Origin: Marinobacter orientalis
Lineage (GTDB): Bacteria > Pseudomonadota > Gammaproteobacteria > Pseudomonadales > Oleiphilaceae
Length of the DNA: 64,000 bases
Direction of reading: 5' to 3'
Assembly (NCBI RefSeq): GCF_004792665.1
Contig: NZ_SRZX01000001.1
Location: forward strand, 310,001 to 374,000
The stretch's first letter is position 1; every line of letters starts with the position of its first letter. The notes beneath the pieces are model-generated. The model was not told the DNA's origin. It did no database searches and saw nothing but the letters and a program-made list of their open reading frames with translations. This document shows positions 54,833 to 64,000 of this stretch, in pieces. Made by a program: the position numbers and the translations under genes.

Positions 54833-56325
54833 GGCGAATACTCCCGTAGTGCGATCAGTTCAGCCCATGACAGGGGGCTGAACGGCAACGAAGCCAGTAC
54901 ACCGACCATCACCGTCATTACCGCCGTCAGCAGCGGCGGCCAGAACAGCCAGGCACTGGTTTCCAGGCGTCCCCAGTGGCGTTCCTCGGGCCAGCTTCCG
55001 GCAGGCTCCCGGAACCACAGCCGGTGCATGACTGGCAGAAAATAGGCGGCATTGAGCAGGCTGCTTGACAACAGCACCACTATCACCCAGTCCATATTGG
55101 CCGCCAGTGCTCCGGAACCCATGGTCCATTTGGTGATAAAGCCGGCCAGCGGCGGCGCACCAATCATGCCGAAAGCGCCGATGGTAAAGGCCACGGAAGT
55201 TCCGGGCATACGCCGCCCGGCACCGTCCATTTCATCAATGCGGTGGATGCCCAGTGTTTCAGCGTAGTTGCCGGCACAGAAGAACAGGGTGATTTTCATG
55301 ATGCCCTGATGCAGCAGGTGAACCAGCCCGCCGGCGGCAGCAACCGGTCCGAACAGAGAAATCCCGAGGATGATATAGGACACCTGGCTCACCGTGGAGA
55401 ATGCCAGCCTGCGCTTGAGATCAGTCTGCGACAGCGCGCGGAACGAGCCATAAAGAATGGTGAAGGCGGCCAGCCAGGCCAGCGGTTCCAGCACACCTAA
55501 CGCGGAGGAAGCCTCAACGCCATAGATATCATAAACCACCCGCACAATGCCGAAGGCCCCCGCTTTCACCACTGCCACGGCGTGCAGAAGCGCACTGACC
55601 GGTGCTGGCGCCACCATCGCCTGGGGTAACCAGCCATGCAGAGGAAAAATCGCGGCTTTTACCCCCAGCCCGGCCACGAGCAGGATGAATATGAGAATCA
55701 GCGAACGGTGAATGTCGGGATCGGCATCCATGAAATGGCCACCTTCACGGAAGGGCAGGTCACCTGCCACGCCGTGTAGCCAGGCAATCGCCAGCAGCAG
55801 CACTGCACCACCGGTAAGCGTGTAGATCACATAAGTCCGCCCCGCCCTCAGGGCCTTTTCGGTACCCCGGTGCACCACCAGCGGATAGGTGGACAGCGTC
55901 AGCATTTCGTAGAACAGGAAGAAAGTGAACAGGTTGCCTGCCAGGGCGATGCCCATGGTGCTGGCCACGCAGAGGCTGAAAAAACCGAAAAAACGGCTGC
56001 GGTTGGGCGAATCTTCAAGATACCCGACAGCATAGATGGTGGTCAGCAACCAGAGCACCGCCGACAACCCCGCAAACATCATCGACAGAGCATCGGCTTT
56101 AAGAACAAACGTCACGCCGGGCACCATGGTGAAGCTCAACCCGTACTCCACGCCCTGAAACACGCCCCAAACCATGACGACCACCAGGCTGAGTTTCACC
56201 AGAGCAGCGCCGAGGTTCACCCACGTCCGCAACCGGTAGCCCTTTTCAGGCAGGGCAAAGATCACCAGCGAGGCAATCAGTGACGTCATCAGGGCAAATA
56301 CCGGTATCCAGGCATTCAATGTCAT
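54829..56325 (-). CDS. Mrp antiporter subunit D-like proton channel, second copy
   Basis: A 498-residue, 14-helix protein. It has the TM5 glutamate (FLFYEMLTLSTYPLV), the TM7 lysine (GLGVKAAIFPLHGWLPQA) and histidine/lysine residues in SALLHAVAVVKAGAF, the full set of the MrpD/NuoL/M/N proton pathway. It is the most MrpD-like of the three. The ATG at 56325 overlaps the upstream stop (ATGA); a much longer open frame upstream lies inside the neighbour and is not used. It contributes to sodium/proton exchange. Confidence 0.88.
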   Translation of the reverse strand: MTLNAWIPVFALMTSLIASLVIFALPEKGYRLRTWVNLGAALVKLSLVVVMVWGVFQGVEYGLSFTMVPGVTFVLKADALSMMFAGLSAVLWLLTTIYAVGYLEDSPNRSRFFGFFSLCVASTMGIALAGNLFTFFLFYEMLTLSTYPLVVHRGTEKALRAGRTYVIYTLTGGAVLLLAIAWLHGVAGDLPFREGGHFMDADPDIHRSLILIFILLVAGLGVKAAIFPLHGWLPQAMVAPAPVSALLHAVAVVKAGAFGIVRVVYDIYGVEASSALGVLEPLAWLAAFTILYGSFRALSQTDLKRRLAFSTVSQVSYIILGISLFGPVAAAGGLVHLLHQGIMKITLFFCAGNYAETLGIHRIDEMDGAGRRMPGTSVAFTIGAFGMIGAPPLAGFITKWTMGSGALAANMDWVIVVLLSSSLLNAAYFLPVMHRLWFREPAGSWPEERHWGRLETSAWLFWPPLLTAVMTVMVGVLASLPFSPLSWAELIALREYSP

Positions 56326-57791
56326 GGCGAGCCCCCCTCTTCGAACGGCAGCGCCATAACCGACAGCACCTGATCTGACGCCAGCCCCAGGCCCAGGGCC
56401 AGCAAAGCCAGAATCATCGGGATGACCTCCAAGCTCCTGGCCGGATGGTAGAACCGGTCCGGCCCCGCGCTCTCCAGGAAAGAGGCACGGTAAATGCGGA
56501 ACACATAAGCCGCCGAGAGCAGGCCGCCGATTAACATAACCAGTATCCACCACCACTGACCACTGCCCAGGCTGGCCTGGAGTAACAGCCACTTGGCTGC
56601 GAACCCGCCGGTCGGTGGCAGGCTCATCAGCGACACCCCGGCCAGACCAAAGGAGAACAGCGAGAACGGCAGGAAGCGGCTGACACCGGTCAACGCATCT
56701 ACGCGATTACTGCCCGCGGAAAGGATCAGATTGCCGGCAGCAAGAAACATCGCGGCCTTGGCCAGGGCATGACTGATGACCTGCAGAGTAATACCCTGCT
56801 GGGCCTGTAACGATACAGATTCAGACACCGAGTACGTCAGCGGGAACAACAGGAACAGATAACCGATCTGGGCCACGGAAGAGTAGGCCACCACCTGTTT
56901 CAGCTGTGGCTGGCGGCATGCCAGCCAGCTGCCCCAGACCACCGCCGCACTACCCAGCAGGCCAACCAGTTGTGCCGCAGCCAGGTTACCCAGCGGCTCG
57001 CCCAGTTCCAGCCACAGCCTGGCCGCCATATAAAAAGATGCCTTGACCACCAGTGCCGACAACAACGCGCTGACCGGAGATCTGGCGATGCCATGGGCCG
57101 GTGGCAGCCACCGGTGAAGGGGAAACAGCGCGGTTTTCAAAGCCAGGCCCGTGACCATCAGCGCCAGTGCCAGCCCGGAACCTGCCGGCACCGGATGGAC
57201 ACCGAGCCAGCTGACCACACCGGCGATGGACAGGGTGCCGAACTGACCGTACATCAGAGCGACGCCAAGCAGATAAACCAGCGATCCCAACAGTGCCGCC
57301 AGCAGGTAACGGAGTGAGGCACGCAATGCGTTGGCCTTGCCTCCCAGAGCCACAAGACCAACAGCAGAGAGGCTGATTAACTCCAGCCCGACATAGAGGT
57401 TGAACAGATCCCCGCCAAGCCAGACCACGTTAAGGCCGGACCAGAGAAACCAGAACAGGGGCCAGAAATACCGGTGCCAGGGCTTGTCAGGGTCGATATA
57501 GACGCCGGCGTGGAGGCCGCAGGCACTGGCCACCACAGCAGTGAGCAGCACGAAGGTAACCGCAAGCCCATCCACGCGCAGTTCGATACCCAGCGGTGCT
57601 TGCCAGCCGCCCAGGCCGTAATGGAATCCCCCGTCCCGGGCAACCGTCAGCCATAGTCCCAGTGACACCAGAACCTGAACCAGAATGCCGCCCCAGGTAA
57701 CCAACCGGCCCCGGCTGAAATCCGTCAACAGGGTCAGCACCGCCCAGGCCAGCGGAGTGAACAGCAATCCGGCCATCAACCACAGCGTCAT
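56322..57791 (-). CDS. Mrp antiporter subunit D-like proton channel, first copy
   Basis: A 489-residue, 14-helix protein directly after the MrpC gene, the position normally held by MrpD. The TM5 glutamate is in LYVGLELISLSAVG, the TM7 lysine in GLALKTALFPLHRWLPPAH and the TM8 lysine in SALVVKASFY. Sequence drift from the second copy is large, so this is an old paralogue rather than a recent duplicate. Overlaps of four bases on both sides indicate tightly coupled translation. Confidence 0.87.
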   Translation of the reverse strand: MTLWLMAGLLFTPLAWAVLTLLTDFSRGRLVTWGGILVQVLVSLGLWLTVARDGGFHYGLGGWQAPLGIELRVDGLAVTFVLLTAVVASACGLHAGVYIDPDKPWHRYFWPLFWFLWSGLNVVWLGGDLFNLYVGLELISLSAVGLVALGGKANALRASLRYLLAALLGSLVYLLGVALMYGQFGTLSIAGVVSWLGVHPVPAGSGLALALMVTGLALKTALFPLHRWLPPAHGIARSPVSALLSALVVKASFYMAARLWLELGEPLGNLAAAQLVGLLGSAAVVWGSWLACRQPQLKQVVAYSSVAQIGYLFLLFPLTYSVSESVSLQAQQGITLQVISHALAKAAMFLAAGNLILSAGSNRVDALTGVSRFLPFSLFSFGLAGVSLMSLPPTGGFAAKWLLLQASLGSGQWWWILVMLIGGLLSAAYVFRIYRASFLESAGPDRFYHPARSLEVIPMILALLALGLGLASDQVLSVMALPFEEGGSP

Positions 57792-58108
57792 TCCGGGCCC
57801 CTTTCCGGGGAGGCAGGCTCATCTTCAAGACCGGTCATACCGGACAGATGGAAATAACGCCTTATCAACACGACGGCCAGTGCAGTGGCGGCGATTGCTA
57901 CCACAATACCGGTAAGCACCAGGGCCTGGGGCACCGGATCCGGCCCGCCCTGGTGCTGGGGTAACCCCACCATCACCAGAAACACCCCGGACCCCATGAT
58001 ATTGAAGGCCAGCAGCTTGCGGAGCAGGTGCGACAACCACAGCAACCCGAACAGGCCGATACCGCACAGGATGGCTCCTGCCAGTGCATACAACAGTGAC
58101 GACGTCAT
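57788..58108 (-). CDS. mnhC: Mrp antiporter subunit C (NuoK-like)
   Basis: A 106-residue protein with three hydrophobic segments. It starts with a NuoK-like first helix, followed by NIMGSGVFLVMVGLP and PQALVLTGIVVAIAATALAVVLI, the conserved MrpC block with the PxALVLTxIVI pattern. It forms part of the membrane arm between MrpA/B-type and MrpD-type subunits. Both ends overlap their neighbours by four bases. The length agrees with the family. Confidence 0.88.
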   Translation of the reverse strand: MTSSLLYALAGAILCGIGLFGLLWLSHLLRKLLAFNIMGSGVFLVMVGLPQHQGGPDPVPQALVLTGIVVAIAATALAVVLIRRYFHLSGMTGLEDEPASPERGPE

Positions 58109-58806
58109 GATGAGGAGCCCTCTTCGGGATCCTCAGCATCATTGACCGGGGCAGACACAAAAAGCGCCAGTAACACCATGGCAATGGACAGGGTCAGGAC
58201 CGACTCGATAACCACAATCAGGGTTTTGGTCATCCCCGGCGGATAGGCCAGAAAGGCGTCGCCCGCTATGGCACTGGCCACCGCTACCAGCAGAAACACC
58301 GTAAAGCCCAGTGCCAGACCCAGTCGCAACAGCAGGCCCGGGCGAAGAAACTCCATGGGAACACCCCCAAGGCGCAACAGCACACCGGTGGCCGCAAGCA
58401 CCGCACCGGCCTGGAACGCTCCCCCTGGCCGATCGGCACCGGCCCACAACAGATATCCCGCCAGCACCAGCATCAACGGCACGAACCAGCGCTGCAAGGC
58501 ATAAAGCAGTGAATCGGCTGTACGCAGTTGCGGGTCTTCCAGCGATGCGGTTTTGGCCATCGAGATACCGGCAATGCCGGCAATCACCAGAACGCCGATC
58601 TCAAGCAGGGTGTCATAACTGCGGAAATTCAGCAGCACTGCCGTGACCGGATGTTCAACACCACTGCGGTCCAGGTTTTCAGAGAGCAGTTGCGGCAGGT
58701 TCCCGGGGTCAGAGTTGCCGGCTATGGTCCAGATGCTGGTCGCCAGCATGCCCGTGAACGCAACGCAGGCCAGAGTAATCGCAAGGATTCGCAAAGTCCG
58801 GATCAT
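58105..58806 (-). CDS. mnhB: Mrp antiporter subunit B fused to an MrpA C-terminal-like segment
   Basis: A 233-residue protein. The first third has a signal-anchor-like helix and then VLLNFRSYDTLLEIGVLVIAG, which is the MrpA C-terminal/MbhE-type element; the second part (PLMLVLAGYLLWAGADRPGGAFQAGAVLA) is the MrpB domain with the core GADRPGGAFQAGAVLA. Standard bacterial operons carry these parts in a large MrpA and a separate short MrpB. This fused layout resembles the Mbh/Mrp modules of archaeal hydrogenases. Overlaps with both neighbours are four bases. Confidence 0.85.
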   Translation of the reverse strand: MIRTLRILAITLACVAFTGMLATSIWTIAGNSDPGNLPQLLSENLDRSGVEHPVTAVLLNFRSYDTLLEIGVLVIAGIAGISMAKTASLEDPQLRTADSLLYALQRWFVPLMLVLAGYLLWAGADRPGGAFQAGAVLAATGVLLRLGGVPMEFLRPGLLLRLGLALGFTVFLLVAVASAIAGDAFLAYPPGMTKTLIVVIESVLTLSIAMVLLALFVSAPVNDAEDPEEGSSS

Positions 58807-59078
58807 TGCCTGCCATCTCCCGGCTTGTGCGCCCGGCGCCGCTTGCCGCCGAGGTGGCTGACAGCGTCAAGCAAGAGCACTCCGGTAAGCCCGGCGCCGA
58901 TAGCCGCCTCCGCCAGGGCAATATCCGGTGCCCGCAAGCGGACCCATGCCACTGCCATCAGCACCCCGAAGGCAATGAACACCACCACGGCCCGGAACAG
59001 CTCCGCGGACCAGAGCGCCGCCGCGGCTGTCACCACCAGCGCCAGAACCAGCAAGCCATCCAGCAACCACTCAACCAT
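58803..59078 (-). CDS. DUF4040/MbhD-like small subunit (MrpA C-terminal type)
   Basis: A 91-residue protein with about three helices. VVFIAFGVLMAVAWVRLRAPDIALAEAAIGAGL, identified by its core LRAPDIALAEAAIGAG, is the hallmark of the DUF4040 domain, which in ordinary Mrp operons is embedded in the C-terminal part of MrpA. Here it stands alone, as MbhD does. The ATG at 59078 overlaps the mnhG stop by eight bases. A basic tail (GGKRRRAHKPGDGRQ) is presumably cytoplasmic. Confidence 0.85.
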   Translation of the reverse strand: MVEWLLDGLLVLALVVTAAAALWSAELFRAVVVFIAFGVLMAVAWVRLRAPDIALAEAAIGAGLTGVLLLDAVSHLGGKRRRAHKPGDGRQ

Positions 59079-59391
59079 CGCGGCTTCCCTTCTCGATATC
59101 CGCCCTTTGCCCGGACCTGACCGCCCGCGCAACCAGGTGCGCCGAGGTAGCACTGGCGGCCAGCGCCACCACCCAGATCAATACCACCTTGAGGCCCGCC
59201 GTCACTGACGGGGCCAGGGGCAACAGGGCGAGGACAATAAAACCGAGCCCCAGATTATCAATCTTGGTCAGGGCATGGATGCGGCACAGGGTATCCGAAA
59301 ACCGGAATAGCCCAAGGGTGCCAACACCGAAGAACAGGCACCCCACCACCATGAGCACCACCTGGGCAACCAGGATGACCGGTTCAGTCAT
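59071..59391 (-). CDS. mnhG: Mrp antiporter subunit G
   Basis: A 106-residue protein with three helices and the MrpG signature GTLGLFRFSDTLCRIHALTKIDNLGLG, recognisable by the core FRFSDTLCRIHALTK. It packs with MrpE and MrpF at one end of the complex. It lies between mnhF and the DUF4040 gene with overlapping ends. Confidence 0.9.
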   Translation of the reverse strand: MTEPVILVAQVVLMVVGCLFFGVGTLGLFRFSDTLCRIHALTKIDNLGLGFIVLALLPLAPSVTAGLKVVLIWVVALAASATSAHLVARAVRSGQRADIEKGSRDG

Positions 59392-59699
59392 GGGCGCTCA
59401 CTTTCAGGTCTGGCCGGGTCAGACCGGGTTTTCTCTGTGCTACGGTCTATTCCCACCACCCGGGTAACAAAGGCCACAACCGCAAGCACTGACAACAGGG
59501 CCAGAATGAGGGCCACATCCCTGAGTGAAGGCATACCCTGGGCCTGGGCCAATACCAGCAACAGAGCCACCCCCGTGGTCCCGAACAGCTGTGAGGCCAG
59601 CATGCGGTCGGCAGCGTGCGGCCCGCGCCAGATGCGCACGAGCGCCACCAGCAGGTTCCCCAACAGGAATACCGCAACCACATTCAGCATCAGTGTCAT
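59388..59699 (-). CDS. mnhF: Mrp antiporter subunit F
   Basis: A 103-residue protein with three helices and RIWRGPHAADRMLASQLFGT followed by DVALILALLSVLAVVAFVTR, the conserved MrpF blocks (GPxxxDRxLA and DxALxxALLxFLxTxA). The hydrophilic tail after the third helix is rich in Arg and Glu. It overlaps mnhE and mnhG by four bases each. Confidence 0.9.
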   Translation of the reverse strand: MTLMLNVVAVFLLGNLLVALVRIWRGPHAADRMLASQLFGTTGVALLLVLAQAQGMPSLRDVALILALLSVLAVVAFVTRVVGIDRSTEKTRSDPARPESERP

Positions 59700-60196
59700 G
59701 AGGCGCTTTCCTCTGTGCCCGCTTCGCCCAAACCAAACACCCCGGCGACCTTCCTCTCGGCCGCGCGAACGTCTTGATCGATGGGCAGGTCCAGGTCAAG
59801 GCAATGAAGTTCCAGGCTGGTACCCTGCAGGCGCACACTGAGAGTGCCGGGCATTAGTGACAGGGTATTGGCCAGAAGCCAGCGGGGACCGCCTTCCGGC
59901 AGGCTGGTCTTTACCCGAAGATATCCCGGATTAAGCGGGAGGGAGGGCGACAGCAGACGGCGGACAACGTCCAGGCCGGCGATGACGGAGCGCAGGATAA
60001 AATATCCGGTAAAAACCAACATCCCGACCGGACGGAGGGCATGGCTGGATGGCGGATACAGCGTGCAGGAAAACCATGCCACAATCAGCACAATCACTGC
60101 ACCCGCCCCCAGCCCGGATGAATCGCCTTCGGTCAGCACCCACCACACGAGGAAGAAGGCAGCCGCACGTACGCAAAAGGCTCTGAGTAAAGCCAT
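59696..60196 (-). CDS. mnhE: Mrp antiporter subunit E
   Basis: A 166-residue protein with two to three N-terminal helices and the cytoplasmic domain motif ANTLSLMPGTLSV, the MrpE hallmark (N-S-I-T-L-T-P-G-T). It is the first gene of the antiporter operon. The ATG at 60196 follows GGGAG; a GTG two codons earlier is possible. A small hairpin (GCCGG...CCGGC, 60223-60236) lies between it and the flavin reductase stop, and no strong promoter is seen in the 54-base gap, so readthrough from the upstream gene is likely. Confidence 0.9.
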   Translation of the reverse strand: MALLRAFCVRAAAFFLVWWVLTEGDSSGLGAGAVIVLIVAWFSCTLYPPSSHALRPVGMLVFTGYFILRSVIAGLDVVRRLLSPSLPLNPGYLRVKTSLPEGGPRWLLANTLSLMPGTLSVRLQGTSLELHCLDLDLPIDQDVRAAERKVAGVFGLGEAGTEESAS

Positions 60197-60250
60197 AAAC
60201 ACTCCCTGTGGGTTTGCAGCAAGCCGGTCCCCCGGCCTCCTCCCAAAAGC

Positions 60251-60811
60251 TCACAGCATCTGCGGCAGGAACTGCTCACGCCGGCTGATGACCTCACCGG
60301 CCACCATAAACACACCGTCGCCGGTGTAATGCAGGGTTTCAGGGTATTCCGGCGAGGTCGCGGCCTCGGCGTTAACCACCTCCCATATAAAGAAGTTATA
60401 CCGGTCTACCAGGCTGTCATCCACCAACCGGCACTCAAAATTGGCGTAACATTCATGGATTAGCGGAGCCGACACTTCCTTTGCCGCGCCGGCAGAGAGA
60501 CCAAACTCCTCGAACTTGTCGATCTCGGCGCCACTGCTGTTACCAATCCCGATCACCTGGTCGGTCAACTCCGTTGTCGGAAGGTTGATCACACACTCGC
60601 CACTACGGCGAACCATGTCAAAACTGTGGTTGCCGGCGGCAATAACACATCCCAGCAGCGAAGGTGAAAAAGCCATGACCGTGTGCCACCCCATGGTCAT
60701 GATATTGCGCTGTCCCTCCCAGGCTGAGGAAACCAGTACGATAGGCCCTGGCTCAAGGTAACGCCGTACCTTATCGAGGGGAACAGATTTTTTCGGGGTT
60801 GATGATGTCAT
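60251..60811 (-). CDS. Flavin reductase family protein (flavoredoxin-like)
   Basis: A 186-residue soluble FMN-binding protein of the flavin-reductase-like fold, with PIVLVSSAWEGQRNIMTMGWH and HSFDMVRRSGECVINLP, shown here by their cores VSSAWEGQRNIMTMGWH and RRSGECVINLP. Family members reduce flavins or act as flavoredoxins. The ATG at 60811 follows AGGAGGCAGACG; a longer open frame is not used. It lies directly upstream of the Mrp operon on the same strand, but a functional link is not established. Confidence 0.85.
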   Translation of the reverse strand: MTSSTPKKSVPLDKVRRYLEPGPIVLVSSAWEGQRNIMTMGWHTVMAFSPSLLGCVIAAGNHSFDMVRRSGECVINLPTTELTDQVIGIGNSSGAEIDKFEEFGLSAGAAKEVSAPLIHECYANFECRLVDDSLVDRYNFFIWEVVNAEAATSPEYPETLHYTGDGVFMVAGEVISRREQFLPQML

Positions 60812-60907
60812 CGTCTGCCTCCTGCAGGACGAAATCTTTATTAAGACCCTAGCTGACCGGTGCTTGTCGCTGCAAGACATAATCCAGCTCCCGGCTATGC
60901 CGCAGCC

Positions 60908-62029
60908 TTACTTCCAACCCAGCACCAGGTCACCACCGCCATCAACTGTGCAATGGGTGCCCAGATCCTGACCAACCCGGCTAAGGGTTGTCGCCAGCCA
61001 CTGGCGATCCTGCTCCTCTGCATGGTGCAGTTGCAGCCGCCCCAGCTGCATGGCCACCATGCTCAGGGACTGAAGCTTACCGGTCTGGCGGGACACCACG
61101 GGAAAATACATCAGCGTAAGGTCGCCCCTGTAGTCCTCATCGCCACCAATGCCTTCATAATCATTGAGGAAGTCACCGCAGCCGTAGAGAATCAGCTTGC
61201 CCTGGTAGACCTCGATGCCACGGGGATGATGGGAGGAGTGGCCATGGATCAGGTCAACGCCGGCTTTTTCGATCAGCGAATGGGCGAACAGCTGCTGTTC
61301 GGGCTCGATCCGATAGCCCCAGTTGCCTCCCCAGTGGATGGACAGCATGACAAGGTCGCCGGGTTTGCGGGCCGCGCGAATCCGGTTTGCAAGGCTGTCC
61401 ACCGACCGTCCTGACAGGTCCGGCAAGCGATAGACTCCGCCATGGCTTGATGTGGCTGCCCAGTTTTCAGGCACGCCGCTACTCTCAAGACAGCAGGCGA
61501 ACACCAGAATACGCTGGCCACCTGTCAGGGAAAATACGCCGGGCCGGGCGGCCTCCGTTTCATTTTTGCCGGCACCAACAGGGATGATACCCGCCCCGGT
61601 CAGGGCTTCCAGAGTGCTATCGAGGCCGTCAAGGTCCCAATCCAGCACATGGTTGTTGGCAAGGCTGCAACCGTCGGGCCGGGCGGCCTCCAGGCAACCG
61701 ATGTTGTCCGGGTGCATCCGGTAGTGAATACCCTTGCCCGGCCAGGGCGTCTGGCTGGTGGTGATACTGGTTTCGAGGTTGATAAAACGCAGGTCTGGCT
61801 GACGACCGTCCAGCTCATCCAGGGCGTCGCCCCAGATATAACGATTGCTGACCGGTTGCTGAACAGGCCCGCTGTGAATTTCGGCCAGGGCCACATAGTC
61901 ACGGGCATTCTTGACCCAGGGTTCGTAGAGCTCGGGGGAACAGGGATTGGCCTGCACCTGGTCGATGCCACGGCCGGTCATTACATCGCCACACAGGAAA
62001 AGGGTGGTAGTTTGCTGTCTGTTGGTCAT
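60908..62029 (-). CDS. CapA/PgsA family metallophosphatase-like protein
   Basis: A 373-residue protein with the CapA family signatures LFLCGDVMTGRGID near the start, LANNHVLDWDLDGL, SIHWGGNWGY and IHGHSSHHPRG, which are the metal-site blocks of this calcineurin-like fold. CapA is known for poly-gamma-glutamate capsule synthesis, but most members outside capsule operons are of unknown role. No capBC homologue is adjacent. No membrane anchor or signal peptide is visible, unusual for the capsule type. It appears to be a single gene. Confidence 0.85.
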   Translation of the reverse strand: MTNRQQTTTLFLCGDVMTGRGIDQVQANPCSPELYEPWVKNARDYVALAEIHSGPVQQPVSNRYIWGDALDELDGRQPDLRFINLETSITTSQTPWPGKGIHYRMHPDNIGCLEAARPDGCSLANNHVLDWDLDGLDSTLEALTGAGIIPVGAGKNETEAARPGVFSLTGGQRILVFACCLESSGVPENWAATSSHGGVYRLPDLSGRSVDSLANRIRAARKPGDLVMLSIHWGGNWGYRIEPEQQLFAHSLIEKAGVDLIHGHSSHHPRGIEVYQGKLILYGCGDFLNDYEGIGGDEDYRGDLTLMYFPVVSRQTGKLQSLSMVAMQLGRLQLHHAEEQDRQWLATTLSRVGQDLGTHCTVDGGGDLVLGWK

Positions 62030-62089
62030 GACGGCGCCTCCTTCTCTCGTTGCATTCTGAAACAGGCATCAGTACCACAACGGCATCCG

Positions 62090-62944
62090 TCAGTCCGGGT
62101 TGACATACCATGGCACCGTGGCCCGCTCGCTGCGCTCCAGCTCTGCAATAACCTGGGCCCCCAGCAAAAGGATGACGGAGCCCACCTCCAGGCTGATCAG
62201 CAGGACAATAATGGTTGCCAGTGACCCGTAGATCACATTGACGAATGAGATATTAAGAAAGTAGTACATCATGATCAGCCGCGTCGCCTCCCACAGGATG
62301 GCGGCTACCAGCCCTCCGACCACTGCCCTGCGTGGCGATATGTGAGAGATGGGCAACACCTTGTAGATGGCGCTGAACATGATAAAGACGCTGACAAAGC
62401 TGAGCAGGTAAAGGATAACCCCCGGCTCCTCGTAAAGCGTATTGATGAAAGCAAACAGCAGGGTCAGGGTAAGCAGGCCGGCACCCAGCACCAGCATGAA
62501 CGCATAGGGTAGTACGGCTGAAAGCCAGAAACTGCGCCGAGGATTGTCGGAACGGTGGAAGATAATGGCGATCGAATCTTCCAGCATCCGGAACGCAAAC
62601 GAGCTGAAGAACAGCAGCACCGGAATACCTGCAATGCCGATGATATCTCGCGATTCCATGAAGGCGCGCACCGCATCCAGCCATACATCAGCGTGGGCAG
62701 GTGCGAAGTGCTGGGCCTGGATTGCCATGACCTCCAGCAGTTGCTCCTCTTCCACCACCCTGGTCAGCAGAACCCCGAGCAGCGCCAGCAGGGGCACTGC
62801 TGACAACAGCACGTTGTAACCGACGCCACCTGCCAGCAGAATTCCCCGGTTGCGCAAAAAGTTGCCCAACACGCGGCGGGAAAACAGCCAGAGTCGCCGC
62901 ATGAATACAGCCGGGGAAACGCTACTTGCCGTCTTGTCAGTCAT
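62090..62944 (-). CDS. YihY/BrkB family inner-membrane protein
   Basis: A 284-residue protein with about six membrane segments. Conserved pieces are LAGGVGYNVLLSAVPLLALL near the start, PISHISPRRAVVGGLVAAILWE and VNVIYGSLATIIVLLISLEVGS, seen by the core IYGSLATIIVLLISLE, all typical of the YihY family. The family was once called ribonuclease BN by mistake and has no settled function. It lies between ftsH and the CapA gene on the same strand, nine bases after ftsH. Confidence 0.88.
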   Translation of the reverse strand: MTDKTASSVSPAVFMRRLWLFSRRVLGNFLRNRGILLAGGVGYNVLLSAVPLLALLGVLLTRVVEEEQLLEVMAIQAQHFAPAHADVWLDAVRAFMESRDIIGIAGIPVLLFFSSFAFRMLEDSIAIIFHRSDNPRRSFWLSAVLPYAFMLVLGAGLLTLTLLFAFINTLYEEPGVILYLLSFVSVFIMFSAIYKVLPISHISPRRAVVGGLVAAILWEATRLIMMYYFLNISFVNVIYGSLATIIVLLISLEVGSVILLLGAQVIAELERSERATVPWYVNPD

Positions 62945-62953
62945 GGCCCCGGC

Positions 62954-64000
<1,047 letters not shown>

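Overview
The window looks like a chromosome segment of a halophilic, facultatively denitrifying gammaproteobacterium, most likely Marinobacter or a close relative. The support is a wax ester synthase/DGAT, a nar-nos gene order like that of Pseudomonas and Marinobacter, an Mrp-type Na+/H+ antiporter, GC-rich codon use and a family of long hairpin repeats. This assignment comes from reading the sequence, not from a database search. No rRNA, tRNA, CRISPR array, insertion sequence or prophage was seen.

Layout. 1-9.8 kb: a truncated PhoD-like phosphatase; a leftward run of bile-acid-type symporter, LrgA, LrgB, TonB-dependent receptor and TrpB-like enzyme; a wax ester synthase; and an operon ending in nsrR (small membrane protein, DUF454 protein, NsrR). 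10-33.4 kb: a respiratory nitrogen-oxide island with moaA, nosRZDFYL, a conserved unknown gene, a dnr-type regulator, a cytoplasmic parvulin, narGHJI, narK and narXL. 33.4-49.6 kb: anaerobic support functions, namely ubiT, an orphan SdhB-like protein, a P450, small conserved proteins, MscS, a TetR-RND efflux unit, a c-type cytochrome, ubiU and ubiV (O2-independent ubiquinone synthesis), a CsbD-like protein, a chemoreceptor with a nitrate/nitrite-type sensor domain, and hemN. 49.9-64 kb: an FeS-type photolyase, a tandem HAD protein, a frameshifted DUF2256 remnant, a nine-gene Mrp antiporter operon, a flavin reductase, a CapA-like protein, a YihY-like protein and the 3' part of ftsH.

How it fits together. 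NarGHI reduces nitrate at the quinol pool, NarK moves nitrate and/or nitrite, MoaA starts molybdenum-cofactor synthesis, and NosZ reduces N2O with the help of NosR and NosDFYL. UbiTUV and HemN make ubiquinone and haem without O2. No nitrite or NO reductase is present, so those steps must lie elsewhere or be missing. The intergenic DNA suggests three overlapping controls: FNR/DNR-type boxes (nosR, dnr, narK, the region before narX, ubiT, ubiUV), NarL 7-2-7 palindromes (moaA, dnr, narG) and NsrR-like operators (the nsrR operon and the dnr start region).

The most unusual features are four long inverted repeats with a conserved loop and arms that differ between copies but pair perfectly within each copy; a 30-residue cysteine-rich peptide frame behind a consensus FNR/DNR box ahead of narX; a tandem HAD protein in which both catalytic motifs read DWH; a DUF2256 gene frameshifted in an A6 run; and an Mrp operon with three antiporter-like subunits, one lacking the usual proton-channel glutamate.
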